Assembly: GCF_000169175.1 (NCBI RefSeq)
Contig: NZ_AAWS01000014.1
Location: 62,001 to 126,000, forward strand
Source of the DNA: Microscilla marina ATCC 23134
GTDB lineage: Bacteria > Bacteroidota > Bacteroidia > Cytophagales > Microscillaceae
Direction: 5' to 3'
DNA length: 64,000 nt
This document shows, one piece after another, positions 44,082 to 53,892 of the stretch. Numbering within the stretch: the first letter of the stretch is position 1; each line of letters starts with the position of its first letter. The translations under genes and the position numbers were made by a program. The notes beneath the pieces are model-generated. The model was not told the DNA's origin and made no database searches. It saw only the letters and a list, made by a program, of their open reading frames with translations.

Positions 44082-44501
44082 ATGAAACAAAATTTTACAT
44101 TATGCCTGTTTTTGATAGCAGTGGCTGTTACATTATTTTCGTTTACTGACAGTGATGCTCAAACCGACCTCAAAAAAAGCATGGAACGAGGCAAGCGTAT
44201 TTATGGCAGTTATTGCCAAACTTGCCACATGCAAAATGGTTTGGGCATAGAAGGTGTTTTTCCTCCTTTGGCAAAGTCTGACTACTTGATGGCAGACCGA
44301 CAACGTTCTATTCACCAAATACTGAATGGAGCATCGGGCAAAATGGTAGTCAATGGCAAAACCTATAACGGCAACATGCCCCCACAAGGACTTACTGCCA
44401 AACAAACAGCTGATGTGCTCAACTACATTATGAATAGTTGGGGCAACAAGGCCGAAATTGTAACAGTGGGCGAGGTAAAAGCTGCTCAAAAAAAGAAGTA
44501 A
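44082..44501 (+). CDS. Monohaem c-type cytochrome
   Basis: 139 residues from MKQNFTLCL; the frame start at 44040 would put 14 extra residues before the signal peptide. The signal peptide ends near DSDAQ. The mature protein has CQTCH for haem attachment and a distal Met in GNMPPQ. The class-I cytochrome c pattern (GKRIYGSYCQTCH ... GIEGVFPPLAKSDYL ... QTADVLNYIMNSWG) is complete. It should transfer electrons in the periplasm; no oxidase or dehydrogenase is adjacent. Confidence 0.9.
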   Translation: MKQNFTLCLFLIAVAVTLFSFTDSDAQTDLKKSMERGKRIYGSYCQTCHMQNGLGIEGVFPPLAKSDYLMADRQRSIHQILNGASGKMVVNGKTYNGNMPPQGLTAKQTADVLNYIMNSWGNKAEIVTVGEVKAAQKKK

Positions 44502-44524
44502 AGTAGTAAGAAAACCAATATTTT

Positions 44525-44562
44525 AAAGGCTAAGAGTGTATCATACATTCTTAGCCTTTTTT
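44525..44562. terminator. Terminator between convergent genes
   Basis: AAAGGCTAAGA (44525-44535) pairs with TCTTAGCCTTT, followed by a T-run on the plus strand. It ends the cytochrome gene and may also serve the leftward DUF1573 gene. Confidence 0.8.
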
Positions 44563-44573
44563 GTGGTATAAAG

Positions 44574-44999
44574 TTATTTTTTGACTACCTCACCATTGAT
44601 AGACAGCACCGTTTTGGTTTGTTGGGCGTTAGAGGTCAGGGTAATGGTTTTGTTAAAACTCCCTAACTTTGCTGCATTATATACAGCCGTTACTTCCCCC
44701 TTTTGGCCTGGTCTGATGGGTTGTTTGGGGTAGTTGGCTACAGTACACCCACAAGAACCCACCGCACTTGTAATCACTAAAGGCTCATTTCCGGTATTTA
44801 CAAAGCTAAAAGTAGCCTTTGCTGGCTTGTTTTGCGTTATTTTGCCAAACGAGTAGGCGGTCTTTTGCCATTGAAAAGATGCTTTGGTAGTGTTGATAGT
44901 AGCCTTCTGGGGTGTATTAAACGCCATTTGTTGGGCAAATACGGTAAGTCCTGCTAATAAGATAAGAGAAAGCGCGAGTGTTAACTTTTGTTTTATCAT
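44574..44999 (-). CDS. DUF1573 domain secreted protein
   Basis: 141 residues with a signal peptide (1 to about 22). The mature part is one immunoglobulin-like domain with the DUF1573 hallmark GSCGCTVANYPKQPIRPGQKGEVTAVYN and the preceding ATFSFVNTGNEPLVI. These proteins are very common in Bacteroidota and act outside the cytoplasm, with unknown role. On the minus strand TACCTTTG (45038-45031) is a good -7 element 31 bases before the start, although the -33 TTG is missing. Confidence 0.9.
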   Translation of the reverse strand: MIKQKLTLALSLILLAGLTVFAQQMAFNTPQKATINTTKASFQWQKTAYSFGKITQNKPAKATFSFVNTGNEPLVITSAVGSCGCTVANYPKQPIRPGQKGEVTAVYNAAKLGSFNKTITLTSNAQQTKTVLSINGEVVKK

Positions 45000-45485
45000 G
45001 ACTAAAAAATGTTTTGGTTATTTGATAGCTCAAAGGTATGAATGTCTATACAGAGGTGTAGTTAATGATTTTTGAATATATGTTAATGGGCTGTTAATAG
45101 AAGATAGTGGGGGAGTAAATAGGTTTTTTTACCCCTAAAGCCACCCTTTGTTAAGAAATAAAAGTACACGATTGACTTCATAATTTGTTAACATAAAAGC
45201 AGCGTTAAATTAACTGACTTACCAGTTTAAATGTTTATAATATAAATTTGTGTGTTACGTGTTTTTGTAAAATATAATTTTGTTAAAAATGTGAATGTTA
45301 ATTTAATGTTATGTGAATACGTGTAATTATATAAATTTTTAACAATTCATGTTAAAATGTTACATTGAATAAAGTAAGTGACTAAATAGTTTTGAGTAAC
45401 CAAATCCTACAAAAGTTAGGATGTAAACTGACTTTTAAATTTGCACTTGGGGCATTCCGAACCTGCCTCTTAAACTCAAAACCCA
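45000..45485. other. AT-rich divergent promoter region
   Basis: About 490 bases, very AT-rich, with repeated GTTAA/TTAAC motifs (for example near 45188, 45283, 45296, 45342 and 45352). The nuclease promoter is listed at 45436-45443. No gene seen. Confidence 0.4.
45436..45443 (+). promoter_or_regulatory. Candidate -7 element of the endonuclease gene
   Basis: TAAATTTG matches TAnnTTTG. A TTG is not found at the ideal 19-base distance, only GTT at 45415-45417. The predicted start would give a short leader of about 35 bases. Confidence 0.4.
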
Positions 45486-47453
45486 ATGAAACATTTTAAA
45501 CATCTGACACTTACGCTTATATGCTTGCTGTTAAGCATGCTTACCTGGGCACAAACCCCTCCCTCCAACCTTGATGGAGCATCGTTGCGTAGTTGGCTTA
45601 AAGCCAATTATTATGAGGGTAAGCACAATACCCTAGGGTATACCGAGGCCCGCAGAAAAATGTATAACTACATTGACAACAAAAACAGTAAAATTAGCGG
45701 AGTATACTCCGGGTATGCCAAGAGCTGGTCTTATGGAGGCACCAGTACCAACCCTGATCCTATCAACTGTGAACATACTGTGCCTCAAAGCTTTTTTGGA
45801 AAAGCCGAACCTATGAAGTCTGATATTCACCACCTGTTTCCCACCTACAAAAACTGGAATAGCATCCGGTCTAACTACGCTTTCGCTGAAATTGACGACA
45901 ATCAAACCACCCAATGGATGCGACACACAAGTTCCCAATCCAGCCGCCCCTCCTCTGGTATAAATGAATACAGCGAATATGCCAACGGTAAATTTGAACC
46001 GCGTGAAGATCACAAAGGAAATGTGGCTCGCGCGGTTTTTTATTTTTTCACCATGTATCCTACCCAAGCTGGCAGTATTACTTCGGTGGGTGACCTCAAT
46101 ACTTTATATCAATGGCATTTGAACGATCCGGTAGATGCTGCCGAAATTGCCCGCAACAACGCTATAGAACAGTACCAGGGCGACCGTAACCCTTACATAG
46201 ACCAGCCCCACCTGGTAGCACGTGCCTGGGGATTTACTGGTGCGAGCGATGGCGGGGGTGGAACGGCGGCTTATTGTGCCTCTAAAGGCAATAGTGTGGC
46301 CGATGAATGGATTGGGCAAGTAGTAGTTGCCAGCATTTATAAATCATCGGGTGCCAATGGTGGTTATGCCGATTTTACCTCAGTGTCGACGAGCCTGACA
46401 CAAGGTGCTACCGTAAATTTTACCATCAAACCAGCCTGGTCAGGGAGTATATATAGCGAAGGGTATGCAGTTTGGGTAGACTTTAACCAAGATGGCGATT
46501 TTACCGATAGCGGTGAGCAAGTGTTTACTCATTCGGCAACCAGTGCAAGCATAGTTGCAGGCTCTTTTACGGTGCCTGCCTCAGCAGTTGCAGGCGCTAC
46601 CCGTATGCGTGTATCTATGAAATACAACGGAGTGCCTACATGTTGCGAGACCATCTCTTATGGCGAGGTAGAAGATTATACTGTAAATATTGGGGCAGGC
46701 AGTGGAGACAGCAACAATGACGGTGCAGGAGGAAATGGCTCACCTGATTTGTTTATTTCTGAGTATGTAGAGGGCACATCTTACAATAAAGGCGTTGAAA
46801 TCGCCAATCTTACTGGTGCCGAGGTGAGCTTAAGTGGCTACTCTTTGCGCAAACAAGCCAATGGTTCAGGTAGCTGGCAGGTACTCAATCTAAGTGGGGC
46901 ATTGGCAAGCGGTACTGTGTATACTTTGGCAAACGCCTCTGCTACTTTCTCGGCAGACCTGAAAACCAGCCACACTGTACTTAATTTTAATGGAAATGAT
47001 GCCATTGCTTTGTTTAAAGGTGAGACACTCATTGATATAGTAGGGGTATACGGTGATGGCAGCTATTTTGGGCAAGAAGTGACTCTAGAGCGTAAGTCGT
47101 CAGCTTATAAGCCCTCTTCTGTCTACAACCCAAGCTACTGGACACGGCACGGACAAAATATTTTTTCTCACTTTGGGCAAATCGGCGGAGCCAGTCACCG
47201 TACTACAGTGCAGCCAATTGCTACAAACAACAAGGTAAGGGTTTTCCCCGTGCCTGCGAGCACTCAGGTAAATATACAACTAAGCCATGCCGCCAAGGTG
47301 GTGGTAGCGAATATGCAAGGTCAGGTAGTGTACCAAAGCTCCCGCAAACGCCGTGTATTTGGTATAAACGTAAGTGCTTGGAAGAAAGGTATTTATGTAT
47401 TGACTATTCAAAACAGCAAAACCACTACCACCCAACGCTTGATGGTTCGTTAA
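45486..47453 (+). CDS. Secreted endonuclease I with GEVED, lamin-tail and type IX sorting domains
   Basis: A 655-residue secreted enzyme. A signal peptide (1-23) is followed by an EndA/endonuclease I domain (about 25-250) with CEHTVPQSFF (His97) and the metal-site DIHHLFPTYKNWNSIRSN. A GEVED domain follows (about 260-400, VDFNQDGDF, closing GEVEDYTV), then a lamin-tail domain (about 415-560, LFISEYVEGTSYNKGVEIAN). The last 75 residues are a type IX secretion sorting domain (VRVFPVPAS ... GIYVLTIQNSKT). It should cut extracellular DNA or RNA, for nutrient use or biofilm clearance. A beta-sandwich rich in Gly/Ser joins the domains. Confidence 0.92.
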   Translation: MKHFKHLTLTLICLLLSMLTWAQTPPSNLDGASLRSWLKANYYEGKHNTLGYTEARRKMYNYIDNKNSKISGVYSGYAKSWSYGGTSTNPDPINCEHTVPQSFFGKAEPMKSDIHHLFPTYKNWNSIRSNYAFAEIDDNQTTQWMRHTSSQSSRPSSGINEYSEYANGKFEPREDHKGNVARAVFYFFTMYPTQAGSITSVGDLNTLYQWHLNDPVDAAEIARNNAIEQYQGDRNPYIDQPHLVARAWGFTGASDGGGGTAAYCASKGNSVADEWIGQVVVASIYKSSGANGGYADFTSVSTSLTQGATVNFTIKPAWSGSIYSEGYAVWVDFNQDGDFTDSGEQVFTHSATSASIVAGSFTVPASAVAGATRMRVSMKYNGVPTCCETISYGEVEDYTVNIGAGSGDSNNDGAGGNGSPDLFISEYVEGTSYNKGVEIANLTGAEVSLSGYSLRKQANGSGSWQVLNLSGALASGTVYTLANASATFSADLKTSHTVLNFNGNDAIALFKGETLIDIVGVYGDGSYFGQEVTLERKSSAYKPSSVYNPSYWTRHGQNIFSHFGQIGGASHRTTVQPIATNNKVRVFPVPASTQVNIQLSHAAKVVVANMQGQVVYQSSRKRRVFGINVSAWKKGIYVLTIQNSKTTTTQRLMVR

Positions 47454-47566
47454 GCTGTATTTTTCGAAGAGTTTTTTGATATAAGTTTTTGTGAAAAAAT
47501 AAATTAAAAACCTTGATTTTATCGCTACATGTTAAATGATGACATTTTTTTAGCAAAATCATTGCG

Positions 47567-47707
47567 TAACTTTGCCTAAATTTAATGATGTACTTTATTT
47601 ATATTAAAGTCTCCGGTAATACAACATACAACGAGGACAAAAACTTTATTGGGACTTTTTAAATTAGAAAACCGCACTAAAACTCAGTATTTGGTGCGGT
47701 TTTTTTT
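47567..47707 (+). ncRNA. Candidate small RNA ending in a strong terminator
   Basis: TAACTTTG at 47567-47574 matches the Bacteroidota -7 element (no -33 TTG). Starting about 47581, a transcript of around 125 bases would end at the terminator 47668-47707. The terminator is 215 bases after the endonuclease stop, unusually far for its own terminator. It may equally be the end of a long 3' UTR. Confidence 0.25.
47668..47707 (+). terminator. Intrinsic terminator
   Basis: AAAACCGCAC (47668-47677) pairs with GTGCGGTTTT (47694-47703), followed by T. High-quality stem. Confidence 0.85.
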
Positions 47708-47856
47708 GTTCTTACTCAAAGTATTCCTACAAAAAAATACCCTTCAAAGTCTCCCATAAATCATTTCAAATATTACTTTTGTTATCAGTAGTACAACTTA
47801 TTTTAATACACACTGATCGCCTATGGCGCACAATGCCAGGCAGTTAACCTTTCTCA

Positions 47857-49157
47857 ATGACAAACAAGCAGTTAGCCATGGCTCTTTTGAGTCAATTATT
47901 GGTATTTATATTTTTTGTCCAATGTACCACAAGTGTCGAGTCAGGGCAAAACAACATTGCGCCAGTGTTTAAACAGGCCATTGCCAGGCAAGTACTCCAC
48001 AACGATTTGTCAGACCATAAGCCTATGAAAAAAGCCGATAGTTTGGTCAACGCTTACCTGGACACTTTTCAGCTTAAGGGAGCTTCGATGGCCATTGTCA
48101 AAGATGGGCAATTGGTGTATGCTAAAGGCTATGGCTATGCCGATAAAGAAGCAAGGGTAAAAGTGCACCCAGGGCATAAGTTTCGCATTGCCAGTGTGTC
48201 GAAACTGGTAACAGCAGTGGCAGTAATGAAATTGATTGATGAAAAAAAAATGGCGTTGAATGATACCGTGTTTGGTAAAGCGGGAGTTTTGAACGATTCG
48301 CTCTATACTACAGCAGTAGATCAGAGAATGTACCAGATTACAGTCAAGCAATTGCTCAACCACACTGCAGGCTGGTGTCGTAAGTGTGTGGGTGACCCCA
48401 TATTCAGACCTCTAGAGGTAGCGCGCAAACTTGGCATCAAATCGCCCCCATCTCTCCATGATGTAACTCGTTTTGTGTTGCCCGGAGGCTATGGTATGCA
48501 CCAGGGAGCCACTTTGGTTACTCTAACTATGGCTATGCTATTTTAGGCGAAGTAGTAGCTAAGGTAACTGGAGTATCTTATGAAAAATATGTACAGGATT
48601 TATTGGCAAAACTTGATATAAAAGGGGTGAGATTAAGCAAAAACCTATTGAAAGACCGTGCCCCACTGGAGGTAAAGTATTACGAAGGAAAAGATGTACC
48701 TAAAGCTCACTCGGTATACAACTCCCGTCAGAAGGTTTTGCGTATGTATGGAGGCAACAACCTGGACGCATTGGCAGGGGCGGGTGCCTGGATTGCCTCT
48801 CCGGTAGATTTAATGAAATTGGTTACTGCGATTGATGGTTTTGATAATGTGCCCGATATTTTGAGCAAAGACATTGTGCGACAAATGATGACCCCCGATG
48901 ATGAAGAAGGCAAACAAGTGTTGGGTTGGCGTTGGTGCTCACCACGTGGGTGTTGGCGCACTGGTAGTTTGGGTGGCTCAGATGCTGTAATCGCTACCTT
49001 AAAAAATGGCATTAGTTGGGCTTTTGTGACCAATACCAGTATTGACAGTAGGTCAGGAGTAAGGGAGATTTATGGAGTAATGAGGCAAGTATTAAAGGCA
49101 ACTAAAAGCCAGTTGCCTGATGTAAACTATTTTGGACTGAAGCCCCCACAAAAATAA
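47857..49157 (+). pseudogene. Frameshifted beta-lactamase-family serine hydrolase lipoprotein
   Basis: Two open frames (47857-48546 and from about 48501 to 49157) together make one class-C beta-lactamase/esterase-like protein. The first has a lipobox near FFVQC (Cys23) and the catalytic SVSK motif (Ser113-Lys116). The second carries YSN of the tyrosine motif (in PGSHFGYSNYGYAILGE). The frame must change by one base between about 48480 and 48501, near GGYGMHQ. Each half alone lacks part of the active site. The break is either a real mutation or a sequencing error. Intact homologues cleave beta-lactams, D-peptides or esters in the periplasm. Confidence 0.75.
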
Positions 49158-49513
49158 TAGTTGGTTTGAACAAATATCAGAGAAGTAATACAGGTGGGCA
49201 GTGTACGCATGCTAGAAAATACCCAAACGCCAACGTCATAAAAACCAGTATTCAATAACATGGACTGTTAAATTCGTTGATTTGGAAGTGTGCGAATGGT
49301 TTTGTAACGTAAGGTGCTTGCATACAGTTAGTTATGTTGAGTAGGAGGACCGTCTGCCTGAGCAAACAGGTAAACAGTATTATTTTACTTGATTTGCCAC
49401 TATTACTCAGGTATGATTTTAGTTTATACTAGTAAAGCCTAATAGCCCGCAAAGGATATGGACTATTCACTAAAAAGCATTATATTTCCTGTATTATAAA
49501 CAGAGAGACTCTT
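49158..49513. other. Intergenic region
   Basis: About 355 bases with no coding frame or clear hairpin; the PAS sensor promoter should lie here but I cannot point to it. Confidence 0.4.
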
Positions 49514-52500
49514 ATGGCAAAGAAAGGTGAGAACAAAGAGATAAAAGTAACTACACAGAAAAGCTCAAGTACTATACGGCAACGGATTATCCGAAGCTTT
49601 GCAGTGCTTGCAGTGGTTATGGTGGTTTTTACTGCCGTAACACTCAACGAGTTAAATAAAATCTCTCGGATCAATGCCTACATCGACAATACCATTAACC
49701 CCACCAAAGTACATCTTCAGGCGCTTAATGAAATGGTAAACCGCAGCTCTATATTTTTGCAGGTATACATGATTTTTGAAAATAACAATCAAAAGGTAGA
49801 AGGTGATTACAAGCAAAAGCGAGCAAGTATCTGGAAAAAAGAAATCAAGCAAATTTATGATACATTGGCGGTGTATGAGCAAAAGTGGCAAAATCTGGAT
49901 ATGAAGCTCAAGTACCTCAACTTGCAAACCATCCTCCAAAAGCTCGAAAACAGCCAGATTTTGATAGAAGAAGTGATAGCTAAGCGCAGTGATGACATTT
50001 ATAACCTTGAGAACATAGAAAATCTGGCAAATCATCAAAACGATGTATTGCTTACCCCACAAACCAGTAGCCGGGAAGATGCTTTCAGTAAGAGAGTGTT
50101 GCCTTTGATCAATCAAGTGCACAATGAAGTGTTAGAGCTACAAAGTATTCAGAACCGGGAGCTGGAAATGAAACACGGGCAAATTGCTTACCTCTGGAAT
50201 GTTTTCTGGATGTTGTTTGTAGCGCTTGGGGTGGTATTGTTTGCCGTGATGCTTTACCTGATCCGCGATTTGTCTCATAAAATTCTGCGGAATATTTATC
50301 AATTGCGTGACTATGTGCGCATGTTGCGAAAGGGAGAGCTGCCCAAACACATGAAGTCGCTGGAGGACGAAACCAGTGAGATTGTAGAAGAATTACAGTT
50401 GGTGACCTATCACTTGCAAAAAACAAAAGATTTTTCGTTGCAAATCGCTGATGGCAACCTGGAAAGTAAACTGGATGTCTTTGAGGAGCATAGCGAAATG
50501 GGCAAAGCATTTAATCAAATGCAAGAAGGGCTCAAGCAGATTGCTATTAAAGACCAAGAACGCAAGTGGGTAAACGAAGGTTTGACCAAGTTTAACAGCA
50601 TTGTGCGTGAAAGTAAACAAATACAAGATCTTGCCGATGAAGTAATATCAAACCTGGTAAAGTACCTCAGTGCTAATCAGGGAGGCATATTTGTGCTCAA
50701 TGACAAAGACTATGAAGCACCTTGTATGGAACTTACCTCAGTATATGCCTTTGACCGTAAGCGTTTCCTGAAAAGGCAAATTTATTTGGGACAGGGGCTT
50801 GCCGGACAAAGCTGGCAAGAAAAAGATGCGGTGTATTTGCAAGAGGTACCCTCTGGATACACACTGGTAAACTCTGGTTTGGGGAGCGCCAACCCACGTA
50901 GTATTTTGGTGATTCCTATGATTGTAAACGAAGATGATGTAGTAGGCATTATCGAACTGGCTTCTTTTCATTTGTTTAAAGACTATGAAATAGAGTTTGT
51001 AAAAAAACTTGCCGAGAACATTGGTGCCAGTGTGACTACCCTTAAAAATAACCACGAAGCTCAACTACTGTTGAACGAAGCCCAGGAAACAGCCAAAAAA
51101 TTAAAGCGAAAAGAAGAAGAAAGTGCCTTGAGTTTGCAAGAGTTGGTAACTACTCAAGAAGAAATGAAAAAGAGTCAGGCAGAATTGACTGGTCAAATGA
51201 CCGCCATCAATACTACGCTTGCCACGGCTGAGTTTGACATGCAAGGTACCATTCTTAATGCCAACAACCTTTTTCTTGAGATGTTTGGTTACAGCATTTA
51301 CGACATCAAAGACAGCCACCATTCTATTTTTGTTGATCCCAAAGAAGTAGAAAAGTCCCGTTACAAAAAGTTTTGGCTGGAACTTCAGGAAGGTTTACCC
51401 CAAACCGAGGAGTTTAAAAGAATTACCAAAGATGGACGCGAAATTTGGTTAAATGCTTCTTATACTCCTGTAAAAGATGTCAAGGGGCGCCCTTATAAAG
51501 TCATAGAACTTGCCATAGATATTACTGAGCAAAAGCAGTTGAGTATGGACTTTAAAGGAGAACTAGAGGCCATTAATAAAACCAACGCAGTAGTAGAATA
51601 TGACACCGAGGGCTATATATTAAATGCGAATAATATCTTTTTACAGTTGATGGGCTATCGTTTAAACGAAATCAAAGGCAAGCACCACTCTGTATTGGTA
51701 GATACTAAAGACCCTGCAACGGTGCAGTATATGCAAGATTGGAAAAAGCTGGCCAGGGGCAAGAGCCTTACCGGAGAATTTCAGTACATCAATAAGTCGG
51801 GCGAAAAAGTATGGGTGAGAAGTAGCTATAACCCTATCTTAGACTTGAATGGGCAGCCTTATAAAATACAAAACTTTGCTCAGGATATAAACGATGTGAA
51901 GACGTATGAAACAGAGCTGAAAGAGAATGCTTCTATTTTGCAGAAACAAAAAACAGAGCTAGAGCAAAATCAGTTGGCTTTGACTGGACAAATAACTGCT
52001 ATCAACACTGCGCTTGCCACGGCAGAGTTTGACATGGAGGGGAACATACTTGAAGTGAACAACATCTTTTTGGATGCACTTAAATACAATGTATATGAGC
52101 TCAAAGAGCATAAAGATATTTTGTTGTTGGAAGAGGGCGCAGAGGATATGGCAACTTATAAGAAGTTTTGGAGCGAGCTAAGGAGAGGCATTCCTCAAAT
52201 AGGAGAGTTTAAGAGGGTAGCCAAAGACGGGAAGGCTGTTTGGTTGAACGCTACCTTTACCCCAGTAAAAGATATTACTGGAGTACCTTACAAGGTGATT
52301 CAACTGGCAACTGTGATTACCCAGCAAAAGGTACAAAACATGGACTACGAAGGGCAAATGTCTGCCATTAACAAATCGAATCTGGTGATAGAGTTTGATA
52401 TGAAAGGGTACATCTTGCATGCCAATCAGCGTTTTCTTGACCTGATGCAATATAAATTGATAGAGTTGGTAAATAAAAATCATAATATTTTTGTAGATGA

Positions 52501-52885
52501 TTTTACCAAAACCTCTGATGATTATAAAACTTTATGGGAAAAACTCTTCAATGGAGAGTATGTAAGTGGGCGTTTCAGAAGGGTAAAAAAAGATGGTACT
52601 GAAATATGGTTTAGTGGAACTTATAATCCAATATTTGATCTGAATGGAGAGCCTTACAAGATTGTAAAGTTTGCTCAAGACATTACAGAAGTGAAATATT
52701 TTGAAGTAAAAGCCCGCCAAAATACTCGAAAACTTAAGAAAAGAACCGACGAATTGCTCAAAGCGAATAAAGCCATTGAAGAAATTCGGATGAGAGATCA
52801 GACAAAAATTGAAGAAAAAAAGGAGGAAATAGCAAAGTTGAAGGCTAAAATTGAAGAATTATCAAAAAATGATGGACATAACTAA
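49514..52885 (+). CDS. Membrane sensor with HAMP, GAF and four PAS domains, no kinase
   Basis: A 1123-residue protein. TM1 (about 24-46) and TM2 (about 230-253) enclose a helical periplasmic domain; a HAMP-like linker follows. A GAF domain spans about 365-520. Four PAS-type domains follow at about 565-685, 686-800, 825-945 and 946-1065; 1 resembles 3 and 2 resembles 4 in segments such as TAEFDM and VWLNA, so a two-domain unit was duplicated. The C-terminus is a coiled coil rich in Glu/Lys, with no histidine kinase, cyclase or methyl-accepting domain. It must signal through a partner; no such gene is adjacent. Confidence 0.88.
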   Translation: MAKKGENKEIKVTTQKSSSTIRQRIIRSFAVLAVVMVVFTAVTLNELNKISRINAYIDNTINPTKVHLQALNEMVNRSSIFLQVYMIFENNNQKVEGDYKQKRASIWKKEIKQIYDTLAVYEQKWQNLDMKLKYLNLQTILQKLENSQILIEEVIAKRSDDIYNLENIENLANHQNDVLLTPQTSSREDAFSKRVLPLINQVHNEVLELQSIQNRELEMKHGQIAYLWNVFWMLFVALGVVLFAVMLYLIRDLSHKILRNIYQLRDYVRMLRKGELPKHMKSLEDETSEIVEELQLVTYHLQKTKDFSLQIADGNLESKLDVFEEHSEMGKAFNQMQEGLKQIAIKDQERKWVNEGLTKFNSIVRESKQIQDLADEVISNLVKYLSANQGGIFVLNDKDYEAPCMELTSVYAFDRKRFLKRQIYLGQGLAGQSWQEKDAVYLQEVPSGYTLVNSGLGSANPRSILVIPMIVNEDDVVGIIELASFHLFKDYEIEFVKKLAENIGASVTTLKNNHEAQLLLNEAQETAKKLKRKEEESALSLQELVTTQEEMKKSQAELTGQMTAINTTLATAEFDMQGTILNANNLFLEMFGYSIYDIKDSHHSIFVDPKEVEKSRYKKFWLELQEGLPQTEEFKRITKDGREIWLNASYTPVKDVKGRPYKVIELAIDITEQKQLSMDFKGELEAINKTNAVVEYDTEGYILNANNIFLQLMGYRLNEIKGKHHSVLVDTKDPATVQYMQDWKKLARGKSLTGEFQYINKSGEKVWVRSSYNPILDLNGQPYKIQNFAQDINDVKTYETELKENASILQKQKTELEQNQLALTGQITAINTALATAEFDMEGNILEVNNIFLDALKYNVYELKEHKDILLLEEGAEDMATYKKFWSELRRGIPQIGEFKRVAKDGKAVWLNATFTPVKDITGVPYKVIQLATVITQQKVQNMDYEGQMSAINKSNLVIEFDMKGYILHANQRFLDLMQYKLIELVNKNHNIFVDDFTKTSDDYKTLWEKLFNGEYVSGRFRRVKKDGTEIWFSGTYNPIFDLNGEPYKIVKFAQDITEVKYFEVKARQNTRKLKKRTDELLKANKAIEEIRMRDQTKIEEKKEEIAKLKAKIEELSKNDGHN

Positions 52886-52960
52886 GGTTTTTTGTTAGGT
52901 TTGCGCCCCATTTTGGGCTCACTCTATGCTTATTTATCAACAAATTATTATTTATTAGCA

Positions 52961-52990
52961 TTGTTAATTGAGTCCTTATTACTAACTTTG
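52961..52990 (+). promoter_or_regulatory. Bacteroidota promoter of the TPR protein gene
   Basis: TTG (52961-52963), 19-base spacer, TAACTTTG (52983-52990). Exact agreement with TTG-N19-TAnnTTTG, 28 bases before the start at 53018. Confidence 0.65.
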
Positions 52991-53017
52991 CATTTCAAAA
53001 AAGAAACGTGTTGAGTA

Positions 53018-53785
53018 ATGGCTGGAAATAAAAGACCCAACAGAAAAGGAAAACCTTCTACTAACAAAGGTAAAAAAGAGCTCCATACACAAGAAGGAGA
53101 CACTACTACTCAAATATTTGAGAACCTGGAAAGTGCAGACACTTTGCAGGAACGCTTGCTAGGAACAGAAACTTTCCTCAAGAGAAACCAACGTATCATT
53201 ACTATAGCGCTCGGTGTATTGGTAGTAGCAGTAGCTGGCTATTTTGTAATGAACTACCTGCAAGGCGAAAAAGAAAGAAAAGCTCAGGAAGAAATTTTCT
53301 TTGCTCAACGATACTATGAAATAGATTCTTTGAACCGTGTAGTGAATGGTTTTGGAACCAGACCTGGTGCCAAGGCTATCAACGAAGACTATTCTGGCAC
53401 CAAAGCCGGAAACCTGGCGGCTTTTTATACTGGCGTAGCTTATCTTAAGCAAGGCAAGTTTCAAGAAGCAATCAACTATCTAGAGGAGTTCAGTACTTCA
53501 GATTTATTGGTGCAAGCCCGTGCCTATTCATTAGTCGCTGATGCCTACCAAGAATTGAAACAGTATGACAAGGCTATTTTGAACTACAAAAAAGCCATAG
53601 ATCATGAACCAAATAAGTTTTTTACCCCTCCTTATCTAATGAAGTTAGCACTTGTATATGAGTTGCAAAATAAACCCAAAGCAGCAATAGCTACTTATGA
53701 GCGTTTATTGAAGGATTACCCAAATGCTTCAGATGCAAACAATGCCAAGAAATACAAGGGTAAACTTTTAGCTCAGAAAAAATAG
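53018..53785 (+). CDS. TPR membrane protein
   Basis: 255 residues. A basic N-terminus (RPNRKGKPSTNKGKK) and a cytoplasmic helix precede one membrane segment at about 58-80 (ITIALGVLVVAVAGYFVMNYL). The rest, outside the cytoplasm, carries TPR units: GNLAAFYTGVAYLKQGKFQEAINYLEEF, ARAYSLVADAYQELKQYDKAILNYKKAI and LVYELQNKPKAAIATYERLL. This resembles YfgM-type ancillary proteins. It has its own promoter (52961-52990) and terminator (53811), upstream of ribH. Confidence 0.82.
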   Translation: MAGNKRPNRKGKPSTNKGKKELHTQEGDTTTQIFENLESADTLQERLLGTETFLKRNQRIITIALGVLVVAVAGYFVMNYLQGEKERKAQEEIFFAQRYYEIDSLNRVVNGFGTRPGAKAINEDYSGTKAGNLAAFYTGVAYLKQGKFQEAINYLEEFSTSDLLVQARAYSLVADAYQELKQYDKAILNYKKAIDHEPNKFFTPPYLMKLALVYELQNKPKAAIATYERLLKDYPNASDANNAKKYKGKLLAQKK

Positions 53786-53810
53786 GGAGAGATATAATTA
53801 TTACCTTAAG

Positions 53811-53848
53811 AAGGTTGAAAGGTATTATCTACCTCTCAACCTTTTTTT
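53811..53848 (+). terminator. Terminator after the TPR gene
   Basis: AAGGTTGA (53811-53818) pairs with TCAACCTT (53835-53842), followed by a T-run. Confidence 0.75.
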
Positions 53849-53892
53849 GTTTATATACACATCTGTTTTCCTGAATTTAAGAAATAGTAAGT

